Positions 33,389-44,000 of a stretch of DNA of 64,000 nt are shown one piece after another. Below the pieces are notes generated by a model. It was given only the letters and a program-made list of their open reading frames with translations, did not search any database and had not been told where the DNA came from. The translations under genes and the position numbers were made by a program. The stretch's first letter is position 1. Each line of letters begins with the position of its first letter. Source of the DNA: JAWKWH01 sp041397625 (lineage in GTDB: Bacteria > Pseudomonadota > Alphaproteobacteria > Rhizobiales > Rhizobiaceae); the NCBI GenBank assembly GCA_041397625.1, contig JAWKWH010000004.1, positions 310,001-374,000 of the forward strand. Direction: 5' to 3'.

Positions 33389-33994
33389 ATGATCCGTTCC
33401 ACCATCGCCGCCGCGGCATTCGCAACGCTGACCATGCTGCCGGGCCCGGCCCTTGCCGGCGAAACCGAGACGGCGATCTTCGCCGGCGGCTGTTTCTGGT
33501 GCGTGGAATCCGATTTCGACCATGTCGACGGCGTGATCGCCACCACGTCGGGCTATATCGGCGGTACCGGCGACAATCCGACCTATTACGACCACTCCTC
33601 GCGCGGCTGGCGCGAGGCGGTGAAGATCGAGTTCGATCCCGACAAGGTCAGCTATGCCGGACTGGTCGACGCCTTCTTCCATTCGGTCGATCCGACCGAC
33701 GCCGGCGGTCAGTTCTGCGACCGCGGGCACTCCTACACCACCGCTATCTATGCAACGAACGATGCGCAGGCCGAACAGGCGAAAGCGGCGAAGGCCGAGG
33801 CCGAGGCCGAACTCGGCAAGGCCGTGGAGACCCCGGTGGAGACCGCCGGACCGTTCTACGCGGCCGAGGACTATCATCAGGATTATCACAACAAGAATCC
33901 GCTCCGGTACAAGTTCTACCGGCTCGGCTGCGGCCGCGACCGCGCCGTCGATGCGCTGTGGGGCGAGGCGGCCAGACGGGGTCTTGGCTCGTAG
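33389..33994 (+). CDS. msrA: Peptide methionine sulfoxide reductase MsrA, exported
   Basis: Reduces methionine-S-sulfoxide in proteins. 201 residues. A signal peptide (MIRSTIAAAAFATLTMLPGPALA) is followed by the catalytic motif FAGGCFWC with Cys35; downstream come GYIGG, YDHSSRGWREAVKIEFDP, VDPTDAGGQFCDRGHSYTTAI and AEDYHQDY. The C-terminal region holds one cysteine (RLGCGRD) for resolving the sulfenic acid. The signal suggests a periplasmic enzyme, unlike the usual cytoplasmic MsrA. aaggag lies 12 nt before the ATG at 33389; an in-frame start 24 codons earlier would place a basic stretch before the signal and is less likely. Confidence 0.93.
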   Translation: MIRSTIAAAAFATLTMLPGPALAGETETAIFAGGCFWCVESDFDHVDGVIATTSGYIGGTGDNPTYYDHSSRGWREAVKIEFDPDKVSYAGLVDAFFHSVDPTDAGGQFCDRGHSYTTAIYATNDAQAEQAKAAKAEAEAELGKAVETPVETAGPFYAAEDYHQDYHNKNPLRYKFYRLGCGRDRAVDALWGEAARRGLGS

Positions 33995-34021
33995 CCGCCG
34001 AAGACCGCCCGGCGAGAAACC

Positions 34022-35143
34022 CTATCGGCGTCCGGCGGCGATCCGGGCTTCGGCCATTTCGAAGGCGACCTGGTTGGTCGCCTTGCCGGAGCGTTCCGCC
34101 TCAGCGAATATTGTCGACAAGGTCGCCGGAATTTCAGCGATCCTTGCCTCCACCTTCGCCTTGTCGTAGCCGTCCGCATCCACCTCGGCTGCGACATTGA
34201 CCAGCCCGCCGGCATTGATCACGTAGTCCGGCGCATAGAGGATGCCGCGCTCCTTCAGCGCAATCGCATCGTCGTGGTGGAGCAGCTGGTTGTTGGAGGA
34301 GCCGGCGACGATCCCGGCCTTAAGCAGACCGATATTGCGCTGGTTGATGACGCCGCCAAGCGCGCAGGGCGCCAGCACATCCACGGCGGCGGTCAGGATC
34401 TCGTCCGGCGCAGCCACGGCGGCGCCGAGCCCGGTCGCCGCGTCGGCGGTACGCTGGCGGTCGATATCGGCGACGATCAGCCTGGCGCCGGCGCCGGCAA
34501 GACGGTCGGCCAACGCCCGGCCGACGGCGCCCAGACCCTGGATGGCGACGGAGCGCCCGGCAAGCGCGTCCGAACCGGTCTTGTGCTTGAGCGCCGCGCG
34601 GATGCCGAGGAACACGCCCTCGGCGGTAAAAGCGGAGGGGTTGCCGCTGCCGCCGATCGTCGTGCCGGCAACATTGGGCGTGCGCGCGCGCAGATAGTCG
34701 GCGTCGGCCAGCGTCATGCCGACATCCTCCGCGGTGATATAGCTGTCATGGACCTGCGCGAGCATTTCGGCATAGGCGTCGAACAGTTCCGGCGTCTTGT
34801 CGTGCTTCGCGTCGGCGCGGATCACCGCCTTGCCGCCGCCGAGCGGCAGGCCGGCAATCGCCGCTTTCAGGGTCATGCCGCGCGAAAGCCGGAGCGCATC
34901 GGTCACCGCCGCGTCAAAGCCGTCATGCATCCAGATGCGCGTGCCGCCGAGCGCCGGGCCGAGCGTGGTATCGTGGATGGCGATGATCGCGGTCAGGCCG
35001 CGCCGGTCGTCGCGGCCGAGCAGGACCTTCTCGTGGCCATCAAATCCGGCAAGCCGGGACGCCGCGCGCGTGATGTCCTCGACGACCAGGCTCGAGGCTT
35101 CTTCAGGCGTTGCTTTGTGCACTCTGGCGGTGTTCGCTGACAT
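34022..35143 (-). CDS. Glu/Leu/Phe/Val dehydrogenase (leucine dehydrogenase type)
   Basis: NAD-dependent amino-acid dehydrogenase, 373 residues. The catalytic region shows ALGGTRIWMHD, the lysine-bearing GLPLGGGKAVI and the TAEDVGMTLADADYL block; the Rossmann fold carries VAIQGLGAVGRALADRL with Asp after the second strand (VADID), favouring NAD. A shorter N-terminus than glutamate dehydrogenases points to the leucine/phenylalanine group; the precise substrate cannot be told. GGAGG lies 8 nt before the ATG at 35143. It may channel branched-chain or aromatic amino acids to 2-oxo acids. Confidence 0.88.
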   Translation of the reverse strand: MSANTARVHKATPEEASSLVVEDITRAASRLAGFDGHEKVLLGRDDRRGLTAIIAIHDTTLGPALGGTRIWMHDGFDAAVTDALRLSRGMTLKAAIAGLPLGGGKAVIRADAKHDKTPELFDAYAEMLAQVHDSYITAEDVGMTLADADYLRARTPNVAGTTIGGSGNPSAFTAEGVFLGIRAALKHKTGSDALAGRSVAIQGLGAVGRALADRLAGAGARLIVADIDRQRTADAATGLGAAVAAPDEILTAAVDVLAPCALGGVINQRNIGLLKAGIVAGSSNNQLLHHDDAIALKERGILYAPDYVINAGGLVNVAAEVDADGYDKAKVEARIAEIPATLSTIFAEAERSGKATNQVAFEMAEARIAAGRR

Positions 35144-35286
35144 GGACGTTCCTCCGTGATCCACTGTCTCTTATTTAGGGTTGCGGTCATGTTTTTTGGT
35201 GTCGAAGTTGCGCTGCAAATCGACCTTCCATTGCTTAGCGTGCGCCGAAAGAATGAACAAAATGTCGCAGGCAGGACGCGGAAAGC

Positions 35287-35312
35287 GGCCGATTCCGTTA
35301 ACCGAATCGGCC
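35287..35312. repeat. 9-bp inverted repeat upstream of the amino-acid dehydrogenase
   Basis: GGCCGATTC (35287-35295) and GAATCGGCC (35304-35312) with an 8-nt loop. It lies in the 293-bp gap between the dehydrogenase start and the end of the AAA-ATPase gene, 144 bp before the former. It could end the ATPase transcript (only a short T-run follows on that strand) or act as a regulator site. The rest of this gap is moderately AT-rich with no other obvious signal. Confidence 0.4.
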
Positions 35313-35436
35313 AGTTTTGCGATGATTCCGCCCAAATCCGACAGAAAACGGGGCCGCAAATGTCAGCGTCGTTTCGTTTTCCCGAGCGATATTGGGCTTC
35401 ACGTTTCAGGCGTCGGCGATTCCGGATTTCCGAATT

Positions 35437-36939
35437 TCAATCGCCGGCCTCATCGAAGAGCTCGCCTTGAGCATCTGTTTCGACAAAGCGCATGATGTCG
35501 CTGGCTTTGGTATTCACGACGTTTCGACCAACCGTCCACGCATAGACTGCGGTCGGGATAACCTCGATTCTTATTCCCTCGATATTGCGTTCGCCAAACC
35601 GTATACGGCTGGTAACAACTCCGGAACGGAGATGTCTGGCGTGTTGGGTAACAAAGGAGCTTATCGCTTTCCATTCGTCACGCTGCGACAAATGTCGGTC
35701 ACTCCATTTGACCTCGACGAACCGGTCCGGCGACAGCCTGGAACGCTCAAGATTGACCATATCGATCTCACCACCCTTCCAGCGTGCGTAGTAAAACGGC
35801 TCGTCATAGGGCAGGTGGAACCATTGCGAAAAAACAGCCGTTTCGGCCAAATGTCCGAAGAGGTCGTCGTCCTGCGTCAGAGGACTGAAAAGCGCCGCGC
35901 GAATGGACGGATTTGTAAGATAGGATTTGAAGGTTGTTTCCCTTTGGAACCGCTTTGCGCTTTGGTCGAGCCGTCGAACCCGCCTCATCAGGAAAGCCGC
36001 CTCCAAATACTCGATATATCGTTTGATCGTATTCTTTGCGACGGAACTCGACTGGCTGATGCCCTCCAGTGAAATTTCCTGGGCAGTATTGAGAGCCAGT
36101 GTCGTAAACAGGCTGTTGAGTTCGCGCGTATCACTGATGCCGTAGAGGCTCGGCAGATCGCGAAGAAGCACTTTTTCGACGATGTCTTCGCGTATAAATC
36201 GGCCCATATTTGTCTGAATCCTGCGCGACAAAACAGCCTCGGGATAGCCGCCATAAGAGCAATACCGCTCGAACATGATGTTCAGGAGGGGGATATCCAC
36301 CTCATGGAGCATCTCTTTGTTTTGAAACCCCTCGTCGGCAAAGGAAAACAACCTGCCGAGATCGGCCGCCTCTTCTTTCTGAAACGTCAGAAACTCATCG
36401 AATGTGAGGGGCGGAAGCAGGAATGTCGTGAACCGTCCGGCACCGGATTCTCTGCTCTTTGCGCGCAACGCCGCCGCCGCACTGCCGGATGCGACGAAAC
36501 GGCAGTTCCGTCGCAAGTCTGTCAGAACCTTTAGTTCTCGCTCCCATTCTCGCAAATACTGGACTTCATCGAAAAAGAACCAGAACTCTTTTGTATCTGG
36601 CTCCGGTACATTTCGAAGCCGAAGGTCAACGACCTGTTCCAGAGCCATTCCGTTATAGAGCGGTCGGTCAAGTGAAATGTACAATATGGTTGCCGGATCC
36701 TGGCCGGACGCAATGAGCTCCTCAATGAGTTGCAGAAGCATGACCGTTTTGCCGACCCGGCGTGGCCCCAACAGAATGAGGCTTCGCCGAACCTCGTTCT
36801 GTGAAGCAAGCTCCGCAAAAGGCCCGAAATAGTTCCGCCTCGGAAAATCCTTTACGGACGCAACGGACTTGTCCGCTGACCACCACGGGTTTTCGACTTC
36901 AAGCGCTTGCAGAACCTGTTCATCAGATATGCGGAGCAT
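35437..36939 (-). CDS. AAA-family ATPase with C-terminal DUF4143 nuclease-like domain
   Basis: A 500-residue protein. The ATPase domain (about 45-200) carries Walker A GPRRVGKT (58-65) and Walker B FWFFFDEVQYL (Asp124, Glu125); a winged-helix-like segment follows (SSSVAKNTIKRYIEYLEAA). The C-terminal DUF4143 part holds an E...GGEIDMVNL...FVEVKW pattern that matches the PD-(D/E)xK nuclease fold. Such ATPases are widespread and often carried by mobile DNA; function unknown. The start at 36939 is chosen for a GAGG site 5 nt upstream; two earlier in-frame ATGs exist. Codon use is richer in A and T than neighbours, suggesting recent acquisition, and it has an operator-like inverted repeat upstream. 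Confidence 0.8.
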   Translation of the reverse strand: MLRISDEQVLQALEVENPWWSADKSVASVKDFPRRNYFGPFAELASQNEVRRSLILLGPRRVGKTVMLLQLIEELIASGQDPATILYISLDRPLYNGMALEQVVDLRLRNVPEPDTKEFWFFFDEVQYLREWERELKVLTDLRRNCRFVASGSAAAALRAKSRESGAGRFTTFLLPPLTFDEFLTFQKEEAADLGRLFSFADEGFQNKEMLHEVDIPLLNIMFERYCSYGGYPEAVLSRRIQTNMGRFIREDIVEKVLLRDLPSLYGISDTRELNSLFTTLALNTAQEISLEGISQSSSVAKNTIKRYIEYLEAAFLMRRVRRLDQSAKRFQRETTFKSYLTNPSIRAALFSPLTQDDDLFGHLAETAVFSQWFHLPYDEPFYYARWKGGEIDMVNLERSRLSPDRFVEVKWSDRHLSQRDEWKAISSFVTQHARHLRSGVVTSRIRFGERNIEGIRIEVIPTAVYAWTVGRNVVNTKASDIMRFVETDAQGELFDEAGD

Positions 36940-36990
36940 GAGGGCCTCAATTAGCATCAGCCAATTGACCTTATATGCCAGATATCGCAA

Positions 36991-37052
36991 TTAAGATCAA
37001 TAAACTGATCTTAATCCTCCAAACCTACCCTCTAGTGCAATTGACTGATCTT
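36991..37052 (-). promoter_or_regulatory. Operator-like inverted and direct repeats upstream of the AAA-ATPase gene
   Basis: A perfect 9-bp inverted repeat TTAAGATCA / TGATCTTAA with a 6-nt spacer (36991-37014), and a copy of ACTGATCTT at 37044-37052, exactly 40 bp from the same word at 37004-37012. The spacing, near four helical turns, fits cooperative binding by a repressor. This is AT-rich for the window. No regulator gene is adjacent, so the binding protein is unknown; self-regulation by the ATPase is possible. Confidence 0.55.
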
Positions 37053-37108
37053 GTTTGCCGGCCGCGCGTGCACGCAACCCGCAACAATGCCTGCCTGACC
37101 CAACGACC

Positions 37109-37639
37109 CTATTTCGGCAACGTGGCCGTACCGCCGTTCATCGCCAGCTGCATGATCACCGTGTCGAGCCAGCGGCCGTGCTTGAAGCCCGATCCCGTGA
37201 TCTTGCCGGCATGGGAGAAACCCGCCGCCTCGTGCAGCTTCACCGAAGCACTGTGATCGCCACCGTCGCCGATAACCGCGATCATCTGGCGGTAGCCGCG
37301 CGCCGCCGTTTCCTCGATCAGCCGGTCAAGCAGCCGGCGGCCGATGCCCCTGCCCTTCGCTCGCGGCGTCACATAGACCGAATTCTCCACCACGTAGCGA
37401 TAGGCGGGCCGCTCGCGAAACGGGCCGGCATAGGCATAACCGGCAACCGCGCCGTCGACGTCGGCGACCAGATAGGGAAAGCCGCGCCCGACAAGGCTGC
37501 GGAAACGCCGCATCATCTCGTCCGCCGCCGGCGGCTCGATTTCGTAACTCGCCGCGCCGTGCAGAACCGCGTCGGCGTAGATTTCAGTGATCGCAGCGAC
37601 ATCGGTTTCGGCAGCCGGGCGGAGGAGGGTGCTGGACAT
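37109..37639 (-). CDS. GNAT N-acetyltransferase, phosphinothricin-acetyltransferase type
   Basis: Acetyl-CoA-dependent N-acetyltransferase, 176 residues. The fold and motifs match the PAT/MnaT group: RPAAETDVAAITEIYADAV, YEIEPPAADEMMRR, GYAYAGPFRERPAYRYVVENSVYV and the acetyl-CoA loop RAKGRGIGRRLL, ending EAAGFSHAGKI. Members acetylate phosphinothricin-like amino acids, methionine sulfone or related toxic analogues; the real substrate is unproven. The ATG at 37639 gives a normal N-terminus; an open frame extends far upstream but is non-coding. It is divergent from typA with a 205-bp shared region. Confidence 0.85.
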   Translation of the reverse strand: MSSTLLRPAAETDVAAITEIYADAVLHGAASYEIEPPAADEMMRRFRSLVGRGFPYLVADVDGAVAGYAYAGPFRERPAYRYVVENSVYVTPRAKGRGIGRRLLDRLIEETAARGYRQMIAVIGDGGDHSASVKLHEAAGFSHAGKITGSGFKHGRWLDTVIMQLAMNGGTATLPK

Positions 37640-37844
37640 GGGTCGATTTGCCTTCGTTCTGGTTCGATTTTTGCCGTTTGCGGGACGGTTTGAAAGGGTA
37701 TTTTGTCGGTTGGCAGCCGGTTCGGCGCCGGCCCGGCCGCACACCGGCACGCAAAGCGCTTCCATTCGAGCCCGAAACGCTCTAGAAGCGCGGCTGAATC
37801 GCCGGGGCGACGCCCCGCATCCATTCTTCCTAAGAGACCTTCCA

Positions 37845-39668
<1,824 letters not shown>

Positions 39669-39715
39669 CAAAACAACGGCGGCGGGAAAATTGACGGCTT
39701 CAACGGACGGCCCAC

Positions 39716-40339
39716 ATGATCCCCATCAACCTTGCGACATGGCCCCGGCGCAGCCAGTACCTGTTTTTCCGGACCTACCGGAATCCGCATTTTTCGGTCA
39801 CGACGAATGTCGACGTCACGCGGCTGATGGGAGAGTTGCGGCCCAAGGGCACGCCGGTGTTCAACGCCTGTCTGTTCGCGATCACCGGCGCCGCCAACGA
39901 CGTTCCGGAATTCAGGACCCGCTTCAACGCGACCCAGGTCTTCACCTGCGCCGAAGTCGGCGCTTCCGTCACCGTGCCGATCGAGGACAGGAAGTTCGCC
40001 TTCTGCGATGTTCCGTGGTCGCCGGACTGGAATACGTTCAACGAGGCCTGCAAGCAGGAAATCGCCGCCGCGCGCCAGCAGACCGAGTTGAAGAACAAGG
40101 TCGCCGGCGATCCCAACTGGATTTACATGACCTGCCTGCCGTGGGTGCACATGACCGCCATGGTCCATCCGGTCAGCGGCCAGGAAGACTGCATTCCGCG
40201 GGTCGCCTGGGGCAAGATCGCGCAGACCAATGGCCGCTGGCAGATGCCGGTCGCCGTGCAGGTACACCACGCGCTCGCCGACGGGCTGCATGTCGGCCAG
40301 TTTTTCGAGGCGCTGCAGATCCGGCTGAACGGGCTTTGA
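39716..40339 (+). CDS. Chloramphenicol acetyltransferase-like (CatA family) protein
   Basis: A 207-residue protein of the CatA acetyltransferase family, 5-10 residues short of typical enzymes. It has the active-site motif QVHHALADGLHVGQFF (His184-His185 and Asp189-Gly190 of HHxxxDG), the N-terminal SQYLFFRTYRNPHFSVTTN pattern, and TCLPWVHMTAMVHP, which aligns with the substrate-side strand. The catalytic histidine is retained, so it is probably active. Chromosomal copies like this need not confer chloramphenicol resistance; the substrate is unknown. No mobile-element sequences are near, and base composition is as the neighbours. Confidence 0.8.
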   Translation: MIPINLATWPRRSQYLFFRTYRNPHFSVTTNVDVTRLMGELRPKGTPVFNACLFAITGAANDVPEFRTRFNATQVFTCAEVGASVTVPIEDRKFAFCDVPWSPDWNTFNEACKQEIAAARQQTELKNKVAGDPNWIYMTCLPWVHMTAMVHPVSGQEDCIPRVAWGKIAQTNGRWQMPVAVQVHHALADGLHVGQFFEALQIRLNGL

Positions 40340-40354
40340 ACCGGTAGCCGCGCC

Positions 40355-40930
40355 CTATCGTGCCATCGCGTGATATTCCCGATTGGGCTTCATGTCGGTG
40401 GCCGCGGCGACACGGTTCGACATGTTGAAAAAGGCGGCGACCGAGGCGATGTCCCAGATGTCGCGATCGGAAAAGCCGGCGTCGCGCAACGTCTGACGGT
40501 CCGTTTCGACAATCTTGTCGGGCGCTTCCGTCAGCTTGACGGCAAATTCGAGCATCGCCGCCCGACGCGCATCGAGCCCCGCACCGCGCCAGTTATGGGC
40601 GATCTCCTCGCCGAGCGCCGGATCGCCAGACAACTGCCGAACCGCAGCGCCGTGGGCGGCCAGGCAGTAGTGGCAATGATTGACCGCCGACACCGCCACC
40701 GCGATCAGCTCCCGTTCCAGTTTCGACAGCCCCGAATCACCCAGCATCAGGTCGTTGTAGAAATCGGTGAACGCGCGCAGTTTCGTCTCGTTGAACGCAT
40801 AGGCCTGCAGCACGTTGGGCACCAGACCGAGCTTTTCCTCGCATTTGGCGAAATAGGCCAGCGTCGCTTCGCCCAGCTCACCCTCCTTTTCCAGCGCCAG
40901 CGCAACGATCGGTTTGCTTGTTTCCGGCAT
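40355..40930 (-). CDS. Peroxidase-related AhpD-like protein
   Basis: A 191-residue helical protein of the carboxymuconolactone decarboxylase/AhpD superfamily, in the longer 'uncharacterised peroxidase-related enzyme' group. The redox motif is NHCHYCLAAHG (CxxC with nearby His), in a stretch LERELIAVAVSAVNHCHYC typical of that group. It probably reduces a peroxide with an unknown thiol donor. AGGAGAGG lies 9 nt before the ATG at 40930; an ATG 13 codons earlier has no site. Convergent with the CatA-like gene, divergent from gdh. Confidence 0.85.
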   Translation of the reverse strand: MPETSKPIVALALEKEGELGEATLAYFAKCEEKLGLVPNVLQAYAFNETKLRAFTDFYNDLMLGDSGLSKLERELIAVAVSAVNHCHYCLAAHGAAVRQLSGDPALGEEIAHNWRGAGLDARRAAMLEFAVKLTEAPDKIVETDRQTLRDAGFSDRDIWDIASVAAFFNMSNRVAAATDMKPNREYHAMAR

Positions 40931-41051
40931 GAATGATGACCTCTCCTGTCGGTTGCAGATTTTTGACAATGTGTGGAAACACGGGCGTCGCCAATCCGGA
41001 TAATTCTGCTACGATAGCCGAAAAGACAGCCAAGGCGAGGGAGAAACGCGC

Positions 41052-44000
41052 ATGGCCAACCGGGGGAGAAATGGTTCCGCGAAGGGAGCCAAAACCCAAC
41101 TGGAACATTTCTCCGAGCTCTTGTTCAACCGGGCGCCCGAAGAGGATGTTTCCCGTTACGATCGCAAGTCGCTTGCGTTAACCGCCGAACATGCCTTCAG
41201 GGCCACGAAGCAGCACCGCAAGAATAAGAGCGTCGTCGTCGTCGACAACGACACGAACGTCAGGTGTGACGGCCGGCCCGTCACCATCATCACCGTCGTC
41301 AACGACAACATGCCGTTCCTGTTCGACTCGATCATCGGCGCGATCACCGCCGAGATGGGCGAACCGTCACTGGTCCTGCATCCGGTCATTGAAGTGGTGC
41401 ACGGCCGCGCCGGCATTACCGAATTTACCGGCAAGGCGACCCCCGGCGTCAAGCGGGAGGGTTTCGATTCCATTTCCGTCATGCACGTCCACACCGCGGC
41501 GATGCCGGCGGAAAACAGCCGGCAGATCGCCGACGCGCTGGAGGAAATTCTCAAGCAGGTGCGTGCCACCGTCAACGACTGGCGACCCATGCTGGCGCGC
41601 CTGGAGCGCATGATTACCGATTACCGGTACAATCCGCCGCCGCTGAAATCGGAAACGCTCGAGGAGGCGGTCGCCTTCCTGGAGTGGCTGCGCGACGACA
41701 ATTTCACCTTTCTCGGTATGCGCGAATACCGCTACACCGGCTCGGGTTCGACCGGCAAGCTCAAGCACACCGACAAACCGTCGCTCGGCATTCTCTCCGA
41801 TCCCGACGTGCGTATCCTGCGCAAGGGCGACGAAGCCTTGTCGACCACACCCGAGATCCGCGCCTTCATGGACGGACCGGAACCGCTGCTCGTTACCAAG
41901 GCCAACACCAAGTCCAAGGTCCATCGCCAGATTTACATGGACTATATCGGCGTCAAGATCTTCAACAACCGGGGCAAGCTGTCGGGAGAATTGCGCATCG
42001 TCGGCCTGTTCACGTCGACCGCCTACACCCGTTCGGTGATGAACATTCCCTATCTGCGATCCAAGGCCAAGGCGGTTATCACCAGTCTCGGCCACGATCC
42101 GGCCGGCCATCTCGGCAAGGCCCTGATCAATGTGCTGGAATCCTATCCGCGCGACGAACTGTTCCAGATCGACCTGCCCAAGCTGACCAAGAACGCCGAG
42201 GCCATCCTGGCGCTCAGCGAACGGCCGCGCGTGCGGGCGCTCATCCGTGCCGACCAGTTCGACCGCTTCGTCTCCGCCATCGTCTACGTGCCGCGCGACC
42301 GCTACAACAGCCGCAACCGCGAACGCATCGGCGACTATCTGAAGCAGATTTTCCAGGGCCGGCTATCGGCTTACTATCCGGCCTTTCCCGAAGGCGGCCT
42401 GGCACGCGTGCATTTCATCATTGGCCGCAATGCCGGGCAAACGCCGTTCGTTCCGCAGGCCGAGATCGAGCGCAACATCCGCGCCATCATCCGCAACTGG
42501 GACGACGCGCTGGCCCAGGCGGCGGCCGATGCCGGCGCCGACCGGTCCCTGGTTCATGTCGCTTTGCAGTTTCCCGCCGATTACCGCGAGAGCTTCCCGG
42601 CGGAGGAGGCGCTGGGCGATGCCGAGCGTATCCGCACCGTTTCGGCCGACATGCCGATCGCCATCGATTTCTACCGCGCCACGGATCAGGCGGATACCGG
42701 GGCTGCGCTGAAGATATATCATTTCGGCACGCCGGTTTCGCTGTCCCGGCGGGTACCGCTGCTGGAAAACATGGGTTTCAAGGTCATCAGCGAGCGCACC
42801 TTCGACATCGCCGGCAACGGCGATACCCCGGTGTTCCTGCATGCCATGCAGCTTGTTTCCGCCGATGGCCGCCCGATCGAGCTCTCCGATGACGGCGCCT
42901 TGTTCGACGAACTGTTCTTGTCGGTCTGGAACGGCGAGAACGACAATGACGGCTATAACGCACTTGCCCATGCGGCCGGATTGCGCGCCGGCGAGATCAC
43001 CATTCTGCGCGCCTACGGGCGCTATCTGCAACAGGCCGGCATTCCGCAGAGCCAGGAGTTCATCGCCGATGTGCTGAGCCGCTATCCCGAGATTTCGCGC
43101 AATCTGCACGCCCTGTTCTGCGCCCGCTTCGATCCCGGCCGGCAGAAGCAGGCCGACAGCGAATGCGAGAAGCTGCGCGCCTCGATTACCGAGGCGCTGG
43201 AGAGCGTGCCAAGCCTCGATGAGGACACGATCCTGCGCCGCTTCCTCAACCTGGTGAACGCGACGCTTCGTACCAACCATTTCGCGCCGCCGGCAACAGA
43301 TCTTCCCCGCTCGCTGGCGTTCAAGCTCGAACCGCGCCGGATCGACGGCCTGCCGGAACCGCGGCCGTGGCGCGAGATCTTTGTCTATGGCGCCGAGGTC
43401 GAGGGCGTGCACCTGCGGTTCGGTCCCGTGGCACGCGGCGGCTTGCGCTGGTCGGACCGGGCGCAGGACTACCGCACCGAGATTCTCGGTCTCGCCAAGG
43501 CGCAGCAGGTCAAGAACGCCGTCATCGTGCCGGTCGGCGCCAAGGGCGGCTTCTTTCCGAAGCGCCTGCCGGCGGGCGGCTCGCGCGACGAGGTGTTCCA
43601 GGCCGGCCGGCAGGCATACATGAATTTCATCGCCAGCCTCCTGTCGGTCACCGACAATCTCGACGGCGCCAGGGTCAAGGCGCCGGCCGGTGTCGTCCGC
43701 CGCGACGGCGACGATCCCTATTTCGTCGTTGCCGCCGACAAGGGCACGGCGACGTTCTCCGATACCGCCAACGGCATCAGCCAGGCGCACGGTTTCTGGC
43801 TCGACGACGCTTTTGCCTCCGGCGGTTCGGCCGGTTACGACCACAAGAAGATGGGCATTACCGCCCGCGGCGCCTGGGAGGCGGTCAAGCGGCATTTCCG
43901 CGAGATGGATCGCGATATCCAGAACGAGGATTTCACCGCGGTCGGCGTCGGCGACATGTCGGGCGACGTGTTCGGCAACGGCATGCTTCTGTCGCGCCAC

